The position numbers were made by a program, and so were the translations under genes. From Desulfonema limicola (GTDB taxonomy: Bacteria > Desulfobacterota > Desulfobacteria > Desulfobacterales > Desulfosalsimonadaceae), in contig DYLE01000134.1 in the NCBI GenBank assembly GCA_020722245.1, positions 1-6,784 of the forward strand: 6,784 nt of DNA, in the 5' to 3' direction. Shown piece by piece: positions 1 through 5,634 of the stretch. The notes beneath the pieces are model-generated. The model saw nothing but the letters and a program-made list of their open reading frames with translations. It ran no database searches and was not told the origin of the DNA. Position 1 is the first letter of the stretch, and every line of letters starts with the position of its first letter.

Positions 1-38
1 TTTAGTTCACTTTTAACTTGTAACTTTTTTCAGGGGCT

Positions 39-71
39 ACCCAAAGCCTGGTCCTCTGGGTCGGGATTTTT
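39..71 (+). terminator. Possible intrinsic terminator of an upstream off-window gene
   Basis: ACCCAAAG (39-46) pairs with CTCTGGGT (54-61) around a 7-nt loop, with one mismatch. After a short CGGGA comes a run of five T at 67-71. The shape fits a weak rho-independent terminator for a plus-strand gene ending left of the window. The four to five bases between stem and T run make it a poor example. Confidence 0.3.
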
Positions 72-157
72 ACTGTTCTTCCCTGTGTGTTCTGTGGTAA
101 AAATATTCTTGCGGTTATCCGTTTTTCCTGTATGGGGGGAAAAAGGCATTTGAATTC

Positions 158-163
158 AGGGAG
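158..163 (+). promoter_or_regulatory. Ribosome binding site supporting the GTG start of the response regulator
   Basis: AGGGAG lies 9 nt upstream of the GTG at 173. This supports GTG as the start, and the protein then begins MKILIVDDD, exactly where receiver domains normally begin. I saw no convincing -35/-10 pair in the rest of 1-172. Confidence 0.6.
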
Positions 164-172
164 CAGGCCCTT

Positions 173-856
173 GTGAAAATTTTAATCGTAGATGATGATC
201 AGTCGTTGCTGGAACAGTTGGAGCAAATTCTAACAAGCCGGCGTTACATCATCGAAACGGCAACAGACGGCCAAGAGGCGCTGGACAGGTTGTTCGACAC
301 GCCTTTTGATGCGATCATTCTCGATATCATGATGCCGAAGGTCGACGGGTTGACCTTCCTGGAACAGGCGCGAAAGGCCGGAATCGATATTCCCGTGCTC
401 ATGCTGACCGCAAAGGGTGATGTGGCAGACAAGGTAAAGGGCCTCGACCTTGGAGCGGATGACTACCTGGCCAAACCGTTTTCCTTGGATGAGTTGCTCG
501 CCCGCGTTCGCGCCCTGCTTAGAAGATCCGGAGGCCAGTCTGAATCCGTATTGCAGGTGGATGACCTGGCTCTTGACACGGCAAGCCGCAGGGTGACCAA
601 AAATGGAAAACCGGTCCAACTGACCCCCAGAGAGTTTTCCATCCTGGAGTTTCTCCTGCACCACAAAAACAGGGCCGTGTCGCGTTTCAGCCTGGCCGAA
701 CACGTATGGGGGGACGATTTTGACCCTTTCAGCATGTCCAATTTTATGGATGTTCATATCAAAAACCTTCGTCAAAAAATCGGTGATTCGGGCCAGGGAA
801 AGATTATCCAAACCATTCGCGGCGTAGGGTATATCATCCAAGACAAGACGCCATGA
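173..856 (+). CDS. OmpR/PhoB-family two-component response regulator
   Basis: A cytoplasmic DNA-binding transcription factor switched on by phosphorylation, 227 residues, the usual size for the family. The N-terminal receiver domain (about 1-115) shows the acidic pair D8/D9, the phospho-acceptor D51 in ILDIMMPKVDG, the switch threonine T79 in LMLTAK, and K101 in the KPF motif. The C-terminal winged helix (about 126-225) carries the LTPREFSILEFLL segment, the recognition-helix region VHIKNLRQKIG and the ending IRGVGYII, all typical of OmpR/PhoB proteins and closest in flavour to the CusR/QseB type. The start is GTG with an AGGGAG Shine-Dalgarno. Its stop overlaps the start of the histidine kinase (ATGA, 853-856), so the two are almost certainly a cognate pair, co-transcribed and translationally coupled. 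The target genes cannot be told from sequence; self-regulation is common in the family. Confidence 0.96.
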   Translation: MKILIVDDDQSLLEQLEQILTSRRYIIETATDGQEALDRLFDTPFDAIILDIMMPKVDGLTFLEQARKAGIDIPVLMLTAKGDVADKVKGLDLGADDYLAKPFSLDELLARVRALLRRSGGQSESVLQVDDLALDTASRRVTKNGKPVQLTPREFSILEFLLHHKNRAVSRFSLAEHVWGDDFDPFSMSNFMDVHIKNLRQKIGDSGQGKIIQTIRGVGYIIQDKTP

Positions 857-2271
857 CCGTCAAGACAAGGATCACACTTTTTATTGTCGGGGCCGGGTTT
901 ATTGCCAGCTTATTGTTTTCCGCTGTGGTGTTTTATGAATTGATAGAACAGCCTTTCGATATTCTGGATACGGTACTCAAGGAGGAAGCATACAAAACCG
1001 CCAGAATGATTGTGGAAAGACAAAAAAAATCGGATTTGGCAGGGCATCCCGATTCGTATTCCCATGCATTGGACAAAAAGTACTGGATCGAGATTTACGG
1101 GAAGGAAACCAACAAGATACTCTACCGGTCCGGCCTGGCGAAATTGGTGAAGCTTCCTCCGGTTGAGCCCGGCTCAAGCGCTGTTGCCAGGGCGATTCTT
1201 TTGACCGGGCAAATCCATCCGGAACAGGGCAAAACCCGGCGGGAGCCTTTTCGGATCAGGAGCTTTTCGATCGAGCTGGACGGCCGGTCGTTTGTGGTAC
1301 AGATCGCCAGGTCCCTGGAAGAACTGAAATCAGAAATAGAGGAACTGGTTTTCAGCCTTATCACCGGGCTTATCCTTTCCACCCTGGCGTTGATCTTCAT
1401 CAGCCGTTTCCTGGCCGGCAGGATCCTGCAGCCGATGGGTCAAATGAAAGACCTGGCCCGGGATATCAGTGAAAAGAATCTTGACCGGCGAATACCGACC
1501 GGAAAAGGTCAAGATGAATTCAGCGAGCTCGCAAGCACCATCAACCGGATGCTGGACCGGCTGCAGTATTCTTTTTTGAGGCAGAGGAATTTTCTTTTTG
1601 ATACATCTCATGAGTTAAAAACCCCGCTCACCACCATGCGGTTGGCTGTCGACGAAATGTGTGCCCTTGACGGGGAAAATTTGCCGCCTTTTGTAATGAA
1701 TAACCTTCTCCGATTAAACCGTCAGGTATTGCGCATGGATCGATTGGTCAAAGATCTGTTAAACCTTTCATCCCTGGAAACCCTGACCCGCATCGATCCA
1801 AAGCCGGTTTACTTAACCGAGCTCTTATCATCCCTGGCAGAGGAATATAAATTCTTAGCGAATGCTCACAATATCACAATGGCCGTCCGCCTTGCCGAGC
1901 GGTTGGTTTTTCATGGGGACGAGGAAAAACTGCGCCGCGCCTTTTCCAATATTCTCGATAATGCCGTCAAGTTCAACGTTGATGGCGGACGGATTGAGGT
2001 GACGGGCGATCAATCCCCTACCGAATTGATGGTAACTGTCGCCAACACAGGCCCCGGCGTTCCCGAGGCGCAAATCCATCAGGTGTTTGATCAATTCTAC
2101 CGGGTCGAAAAATCCAGGTCGATCCAGCATGGCGGTTTTGGTCTGGGTTTGGCCATTGTGAAGCGAATCGTGGAACTCCACGGCGGCAAGGTAAAACTGG
2201 AAAGCCAACAGGAGGCTTGGACCCGGGTTACGGTCATTCTGCCCCGGCGCGGTTATGCGGTCTTGTCATGA
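853..2271 (+). CDS. Membrane-bound sensor histidine kinase
   Basis: Inner-membrane sensor kinase of 472 residues that should phosphorylate the response regulator encoded just upstream. It has a first membrane segment at about 7-29, a periplasmic sensor region of about 135 residues (30-165) that I do not recognise, a second membrane segment at about 166-188, and a HAMP linker at about 189-242. The dimerisation/phospho-acceptor domain has H253 in DTSHELKTPLT. The ATPase domain has the N box FSNILDNAVKFN (N366, N370), the G1 box NTGPGVP (398-404), the F box FDQFYR (412-417) and the G2 box GGFGLGLAI (427-435). The first G1 residue is Asn where Asp is usual; this variant is seen in many active kinases. 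The start lacks its own Shine-Dalgarno and relies on the ATGA overlap with the regulator. The overall layout matches CusS/QseC-type kinases, but the signal sensed is unknown. Confidence 0.96.
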   Translation: MTVKTRITLFIVGAGFIASLLFSAVVFYELIEQPFDILDTVLKEEAYKTARMIVERQKKSDLAGHPDSYSHALDKKYWIEIYGKETNKILYRSGLAKLVKLPPVEPGSSAVARAILLTGQIHPEQGKTRREPFRIRSFSIELDGRSFVVQIARSLEELKSEIEELVFSLITGLILSTLALIFISRFLAGRILQPMGQMKDLARDISEKNLDRRIPTGKGQDEFSELASTINRMLDRLQYSFLRQRNFLFDTSHELKTPLTTMRLAVDEMCALDGENLPPFVMNNLLRLNRQVLRMDRLVKDLLNLSSLETLTRIDPKPVYLTELLSSLAEEYKFLANAHNITMAVRLAERLVFHGDEEKLRRAFSNILDNAVKFNVDGGRIEVTGDQSPTELMVTVANTGPGVPEAQIHQVFDQFYRVEKSRSIQHGGFGLGLAIVKRIVELHGGKVKLESQQEAWTRVTVILPRRGYAVLS

Positions 2272-2518
2272 AGAATATCGGGATACGCCTGCCGGGTTAA
2301 AAAATTATTTTTTAATGCTGTTGCACGCATTGACGATCCTGGAAGTTTTTGGCGATTATATCGTAGACGGAAAACCAGGCGGTGATCCCCTATGGGTTTA
2401 TCTGTTTTCAATCGGTTGAACCATCTGCCTGATCCTGGGAACGCTTGCGGAAAAAACTAAAATGCTGCGTGTTGAGGGAGGATCGCCGCAAGGCAACCTT
2501 CCAAGGAACTTAATTTAG
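2268..2518 (+). pseudogene. Remains of a third gene of the two-component operon (small membrane protein)
   Basis: An ATG at 2268 overlaps the kinase stop (ATGA), the same coupling used between regulator and kinase. Its frame gives only MKNIGIRLPG before TAA at 2298. Shifting frame in the A-rich run near 2297-2304 opens a longer reading: LKNYFLMLLHALTILE, then a GDYIVDGKPGGDPLW segment, then a hydrophobic stretch VYLFSIG, TGA at 2417, TICLILGTLAEKTKML, ending at TAG 2516-2518. The TGA sits where Trp (TGG) would fit a membrane helix. The simplest reading is a small membrane-protein gene broken by one frameshift and one nonsense change and cut short by the insertion sequence, whose transposase ends at 2510. 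I do not recognise the family. It could also be chance open frame. Confidence 0.35.
2297..2315 (+). repeat. A/T-only perfect inverted repeat after the histidine kinase
   Basis: TTAAAAAA (2297-2304) and TTTTTTAA (2308-2315) form a perfect 8-bp palindrome around TTA, 26 bp after the kinase stop. It has no G/C pairs, so it is a poor intrinsic terminator, though it ends in a T run on both strands. The A run is also the likely slip site that broke the reading frame starting at 2268. Confidence 0.4.
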
Positions 2519-3849
2519 CACTTCGTTTGCAAGTTGTTTTAAATTTTGATCGATTTCAAGTTTATAGCCAAACCGTTTTGCTCTTTTTTTGAGGTTACGG
2601 ATTACCCGTTGATGATATCATTGTTCATAATAATCCTGACCGAGATCTTTGTACGCGGTCCCATGTTTGAGCATTAAATAAAATATGCGGGCAATTTTGT
2701 GAGCGGTCGCAGTCATCGCCTTGGGAGAGCCTGCTCGTGCCTTGATGCGTCTGAGAAAGGCGCCCGGGGCGGATTTGCTTCTCAGAAGGCTGTAAGCCGC
2801 CAGGCGAAAAGCATTGGCCGCCCGATTGGCGGATGGCCTGGTTTTTGAGCTCAGCACCTTGCCGCCGGCTTGCTACCGGGACACACGCCCGGCCGGGATG
2901 TAAAATGTTTTTCAGTGCGCCAGGGGCTCATGTCGATGCCGGTTTCGCTTATAATGGAAAGCACCGTCGGCGCATCGAGACCATCGATACGGGTCAAATC
3001 AACACCCGTTATTTTATATATAGAGAAAGGACCTGGCATCAAAATTCATGGGATGATGCGCGTTGCTTTTTTTACCTCCGGCCGGCACTGGGTTGCCATT
3101 ACTTCGGTCATTAAAGGAGGCAAAGTGGCTTTGAATTTGCCGTTCGCAATCATCTATTTGTTTGTGATAGAAGTCAAAAAGCGCTACGGCTTGTTGCAGG
3201 GTAAAAAGATGCTTTTGTCTCACGTTGCCGTGTAACGCCTTGGCAATGACACCGGCATCGTTTTTACAACGGGGATTTCTCAGTTCGGCTAATTTTTGAG
3301 GATCTCGTTCTTTGTTGATAATGGCGCGGATGATTTTCATACCGGTGGTGGCGGGAATATCGCTGATGCAGTTTGATATTCATTTGCTCCAATGCGTTTT
3401 GCATGTGCTGAATATGTTCGGCCGCATAAGAAACAAGCATGATTCGCTGTCGCAAATAAGCCCGGAGCTCGCAGGTTTGAGAATCCGGACGAAACGCGCC
3501 TTGCAGCAGGCCGAAGGTGTGGAGTTGCTGGAGCCACCGGCAATCCACTAGAATCCAATAGACACCGGTGGATTCCATGGCGACTTTATCTGTATTGCAT
3601 TGCTTCAACCAATTGGCTAATGCATATAAACCGGCGGTAAAAGATTCAAGCGACCGGACGTCTTTACCTTCAGGGTCATGGCCTGGAGGAACCGCCACAT
3701 AATGAGTTTGAGCGCCGATATCGATACCGGCGGTATTCCCATGAATTTGGTTTAGCAGTAAATCCATAGCGCTTTTTCGGTTTTTACGTTTGTTCGTGTT
3801 ATGCGCCAAAATGATTGAATAGTAAGGACGCATCGGGCGGAAGGTTTGC
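2493..3849 (-). mobile_element. Remnant of an IS110-family insertion sequence, ends uncertain
   Basis: The core is the dead transposase reading frame at 2510-3767. Boundaries are tentative: GCAACCTTCC at 2493-2502 matches, inverted and with a one-base bulge, GGAAGGTTTGC at 3839-3849, and the two copies bracket the transposase. IS110 elements proper usually lack terminal inverted repeats, while the IS1111 subgroup has short subterminal ones, so the pair may mark the ends or be chance. If the flank upstream of the transposase belongs to the element, its end lies further right, perhaps near 4000. No target duplication is expected for this family and none was seen. Confidence 0.55.
2510..3767 (-). 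pseudogene. Broken IS110-family transposase
   Basis: Reading leftward from ATG 3767, the protein begins MDLLLNQIHGNTAGIDIG and shows the DEDD-type motifs of IS110 transposases: D16 in AGIDIG and E65 in VAMESTGVYW. Lesions follow in order. Near 3546-3553 YWI runs straight into VDCRWLQQLHTFG, an in-frame loss of roughly 30 codons relative to family members as I remember them. Near 3362 a frameshift follows MNIKLHQ, and DIPATTGMKIIRAI continues in another frame. Near 3013-3023 an extra TATA shifts the frame before KITGVDLTRIDGL. Near 2867 another shift precedes GGKVLSSKTRPSANRAANA. At 2618-2620 a TGA interrupts DYYEQ/YHQRV. The last part, RVIRNLKKRAKRFGYKLE, ends at TAA 2510-2512. The joined product is about 420 residues, and the intact ancestor was probably near 450. 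It is certainly inactive, and so many independent lesions imply an old insertion. Confidence 0.93.
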
Positions 3850-3910
3850 GAAAAATCATCAAACTTCCAAACGGGGTCAGAGCCACCAATGGAATAACCG
3901 CAAAACCTTC
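3840..3910 (-). ncRNA. Candidate structured RNA upstream of the IS110 transposase (bridge-RNA-like position)
   Basis: GAAGGTTTGCG (3840-3850) pairs with CGCAAAACCTTC (3899-3910), 11 bp with one bulged base. Inside lies a second stem, TTCCA (3865-3869) with TGGAA (3890-3894), closing a 20-nt loop. The two stems are separated by an asymmetric internal loop of 14 and 4 nt. It ends 72 bp from the transposase start. Members of the IS110 family are known to encode a bridge RNA with stem-loops carrying internal guide loops in the non-coding flank upstream of the transposase. Position and nested shape fit, but the element is decayed and I cannot match the loops to target or donor ends. Confidence 0.3.
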
Positions 3911-3949
3911 AAACCAAGCTTTTTAACGAGCCAAAAGCATCAATCTCGG

Positions 3950-3995
3950 ATCGGTCTCTATTGCCCGATACATCATGGGCAAATACGTACATGAT
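3950..3995. repeat. Three overlapping, mutually exclusive hairpins
   Basis: ATCGG (3950-3954) pairs with CCGAT (3965-3969); TTGCCC (3961-3966) pairs with GGGCAA (3977-3982); ATCATG (3972-3977) pairs with CATGAT (3990-3995). All arms are perfect with loops of 10-12 nt. Each neighbouring pair shares bases, so the stems cannot all form at once. The spot is about 180-230 bp upstream of the transposase start, where an IS110 end or bridge RNA could begin. Confidence 0.5.
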
Positions 3996-4021
3996 CTATC
4001 AAATAAAACAAGTGTCTTACT

Positions 4022-4058
4022 GTAAAAATACCGCAAAGCGGGATAAATAGCTTTTTAC
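4022..4058. terminator. Terminator-like palindrome, usable in both directions
   Basis: GTAAAAA (4022-4028) and TTTTTAC (4052-4058) flank an inner hairpin, CCGC (4031-4034), AAA, GCGG (4038-4041). Whichever strand is read, a GC hairpin is followed by a T run: directly (TATTTTT) on the minus strand, after about 10 nt on the plus strand. It lies 10 bp before the small frame at 4068. The inner stem is short, so termination strength is doubtful. Confidence 0.35.
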
Positions 4059-4067
4059 GAGAGTATC

Positions 4068-4127
4068 ATGGATGGATTAAACAATAAGGCCGGGGTTTAC
4101 AGACATCCGGCACAGCTCTGCTGCTAA
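4068..4127 (+). CDS. Possible 19-residue leader peptide before the LPS kinase gene
   Basis: ATG 4068 opens a short frame that reads MDGLNNKAGVYRHPAQLCC and ends at TAA 4125-4127, 6 bp before the kinase ATG at 4134 and in the same frame as it. GAGAG at 4059-4063 could act as a closely spaced Shine-Dalgarno. The kinase start itself has no visible Shine-Dalgarno, so translation of this frame followed by re-initiation would explain how the kinase is translated. It has no recognisable relative and may be chance. Confidence 0.2.
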   Translation: MDGLNNKAGVYRHPAQLCC

Positions 4128-4133
4128 AGCAAA

Positions 4134-4823
4134 ATGACGGTCATCACCTCTTATAAATCCTATCGTATCGGTTTCAAAGCAGGCCTCACCCCCGGACAGA
4201 TGGATCAGATGATTGCCTGCTTTGAAAGGCCGTTGCAGAAGGTCGGGACCCTGCTCGGCGGAAGAAACCCCGTGGTTCATGCCGCAATCGATGGAATTGG
4301 ACGGGTTGTTGTCAAGACCTACACCCGCGGAGGCATGATTCGGCATTTTAATGAAAAAACATACCTTCGAATCAGGACAATAAGAAGCCGATCAGAGTAT
4401 GAGTTGCTGGGGCGCCTGAAAGGTATCGGTCTTCGTGTCCCGGATCCGGTGGCTTTTGCGTATCGGGGCGTTCTTTTTTATAATTCATGGCTGGTCACCC
4501 GAGAGATATCCGATGCCTGCACCCTTGCCGAACTCAGTCTAAAGGAGTCCAATCGAATTTATGGTGTTTTGCAGGATGTGAACCGGCAGATCTTTCTTTT
4601 GATCAACCATGGGATTTACCATCCAGACCTTCACCCCGGAAATGTCCTTGTCGACGTCTCAAGCCAGGTTTATTTTTTAGATTTTGACAAGACGAAAATC
4701 CGCCGTCAGAATCCATCCCTTTTGCGTGAACGTTATGCCCGCCGCTGGCGGCGAGCTGTTCTGAAACACCGGCTGCCAGCAGTGCTTAACCGCGTTGTGG
4801 AACAGGAACCCGAAAATGCATGA
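4134..4823 (+). CDS. Kdo/WaaP-family lipopolysaccharide kinase (KdkA-like)
   Basis: Probable cytoplasmic, membrane-associated kinase of 229 residues that phosphorylates an inner-core sugar of lipopolysaccharide. Enzymes of this family act on Kdo (KdkA) or heptose (WaaP). It has the small-kinase fold signature: VVVKTYTRGGMI with K61 as likely ATP-binding lysine, Glu at 88/90 in RSRSEYELL, the LRVPDPVA hinge-side motif, the catalytic loop HPDLHPGN (H163, D165, N170) and the metal-binding FLDFDKTK (D183). The YxRGG and DFDK motifs recall KdkA more than WaaP, and the length is close to the roughly 240 residues of KdkA; the exact sugar is inferred. The start ATG 4134 has no clear Shine-Dalgarno. 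The gene stands alone on its strand beside an insertion-sequence remnant, without other LPS genes in view, and ends 14 bp from the oppositely oriented GAF gene. Confidence 0.85.
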   Translation: MTVITSYKSYRIGFKAGLTPGQMDQMIACFERPLQKVGTLLGGRNPVVHAAIDGIGRVVVKTYTRGGMIRHFNEKTYLRIRTIRSRSEYELLGRLKGIGLRVPDPVAFAYRGVLFYNSWLVTREISDACTLAELSLKESNRIYGVLQDVNRQIFLLINHGIYHPDLHPGNVLVDVSSQVYFLDFDKTKIRRQNPSLLRERYARRWRRAVLKHRLPAVLNRVVEQEPENA

Positions 4824-4837
4824 GAATCGCCTGGGTC

Positions 4838-5470
4838 TTACTTTTTTTTATCCTTTTTGCCGGTTGCGGCCGTGGATACACTGACGGGAACCCCTTCATA
4901 GGGGGTCCTTCGTGTGGATTTTCGGGCTTGAACCTCCTGCATGGTTTTTAAAACATCGATGCTGCTTTTTAACCCTTTAATATACCTGGCCATGTTAATG
5001 GCCGCACCTGCGATTTGCGCAAGAGCCTGAACGAAATTCACATCCCCCAAGGTGAACTCCCAGGGTTTATCGGTATAGACACGCATGGCCCCCATTAAAA
5101 CCCCGCCGACAACGATGGGCACGGCCAGAATGGACGCGATTCCCTCTTTTTTGGCCTCATCCGGGTATTGAATCCTGGGATCATCCGTCACATCATAAAT
5201 GGCCACCGGCCCGTCCACCAGGGATGCGGCAATGGAGCGCAAGGCGCTGACCGGGCCCTTGTTGATATACTCGTCGCTCAACCCGAACGAGGCGGCCAGT
5301 TCCAGCTCGTTGGTTTTGCGGTTAAACAGAAACAGGGCGCATCCTTTTGCTTCCAGGGCGGTTTTGACGCTTTCCGTGGTCAGAAGCGCAATCTCCTCCG
5401 GGTCCTTGGAATGGGAGATGGCCTTTGTGATGCGAAGCATGGTTTCGTAATTGATAAGCTGCTGTTTCAT
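4838..5470 (-). CDS. Stand-alone GAF-domain protein
   Basis: Soluble protein of 210 residues made almost entirely of one GAF domain (about 10-162). GAF domains bind small ligands or cofactors and usually regulate an attached enzyme, but no kinase, cyclase or DNA-binding part is attached here. Visible GAF features are the EALTAL-like helix ETMLRITKAISHSKDP at the start, the strand GCALFLFNRKTNELEL (43-58), the segment DVTDDPRIQYPDEAKKEGI (93-111), ASILAVPIVVGGVLMGAMRVY (112-132) and the closing helix NFVQALAQIAGAAINMARYI. A helical stretch (163-182) and a Lys-rich end GKKDKKK follow. The start at 5470 is chosen because AAGGAG lies 7 nt upstream; an in-frame ATG at 5539 lacks such a site and would add an unrelated peptide. 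It lies 164 bp downstream of the FabH-like gene and has its own candidate promoter. Ligand and partner are unknown. Confidence 0.9.
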   Translation of the reverse strand: MKQQLINYETMLRITKAISHSKDPEEIALLTTESVKTALEAKGCALFLFNRKTNELELAASFGLSDEYINKGPVSALRSIAASLVDGPVAIYDVTDDPRIQYPDEAKKEGIASILAVPIVVGGVLMGAMRVYTDKPWEFTLGDVNFVQALAQIAGAAINMARYIKGLKSSIDVLKTMQEVQARKSTRRTPYEGVPVSVSTAATGKKDKKK

Positions 5471-5477
5471 GTTTTCT

Positions 5478-5483
5478 CTCCTT
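5478..5483 (-). promoter_or_regulatory. Ribosome binding site fixing the GAF gene start
   Basis: AAGGAG on the minus strand lies 7 nt before ATG 5470. It decides in favour of this start over the upstream in-frame ATG at 5539. Confidence 0.8.
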
Positions 5484-5550
5484 TCGCTGATAAAGGTTAA
5501 TGGTGGAGGCTGAATCATGAGCGCAGCCGGAGCCCGCACCGGTTAACTGC

Positions 5551-5580
5551 AGTATATCACATTTCCGGTTGGAAGGTTAA
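5551..5580 (-). promoter_or_regulatory. Candidate sigma-70 promoter of the GAF gene, extended -10 type
   Basis: On the minus strand the -10 box TATACT (5551-5556) is preceded by TGA (5557-5559), giving an extended TGn -10. TTAACC (5575-5580) is a 4-of-6 match to a -35 box with an 18-bp spacer. Transcription would begin near 5544 and give a leader of about 74 nt containing the AAGGAG site. Self-complementary stretches just downstream (GCAG, CCGG, CCGG, CTGC at 5524-5551) could fold in the leader. Confidence 0.5.
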
Positions 5581-5634
5581 ATTTTTTGCAGGCAGAGGGT
5601 TTTGGGTTGCTGGCCGTATTTTTTTAGGCGGCGT

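Larger units (their letters stand above)
3768..4067. other. Non-coding flank between the dead transposase and the LPS kinase gene, rich in inverted repeats
   Basis: About 300 bp with no credible gene on either strand. It contains a nested stem-loop (3840-3910), three overlapping short hairpins (3950-3995) and an A/T-flanked hairpin (4022-4058), listed separately. It is the 5' flank of the transposase on the minus strand and the promoter side of the kinase gene on the plus strand. I found no clear sigma-70 promoter for the kinase gene here. The junction between insertion sequence and host DNA is probably in this stretch but is not visible. Confidence 0.6.

Noticed and set aside
230..841. Open 203-codon frame on the minus strand opposite the response regulator.
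   Set aside because: Antisense shadow of a clear OmpR-family gene, with no ribosome binding site or family features noticed.
2417..2419. TGA followed by ACC ATC TGC could be selenocysteine in a U-x-x-C motif; Desulfobacterota often use selenoproteins.
   Set aside because: The site lies inside a hydrophobic stretch rather than a redox fold, I see no convincing SECIS-type hairpin just downstream, and the frame is already broken upstream. A TGG to TGA change is simpler.
2833..3235. Plus-strand open frames of 93 and 121 codons across the middle of the insertion sequence.
   Set aside because: They are antisense to the decayed transposase, whose minus-strand reading is recognisable throughout this stretch.
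3871..3890. GGGGTCAGAGCC-type motif as a REP element mobilised by a Y1 transposase.
   Set aside because: Only one copy is seen in the window, and it falls inside the loop of the 3840-3910 stem; one copy does not support a repeat family.
4841..4860. T-rich stretch after the LPS kinase stop as an intrinsic terminator.
   Set aside because: No stable hairpin precedes the T run, and the stretch encodes the Lys-rich end of the GAF protein on the other strand.
5471..5539. Longer GAF protein starting at ATG 5539 (MRAPAALM...).
   Set aside because: The added peptide is not GAF-like, overlaps the candidate promoter, and the ATG at 5470 has a well-placed AAGGAG.
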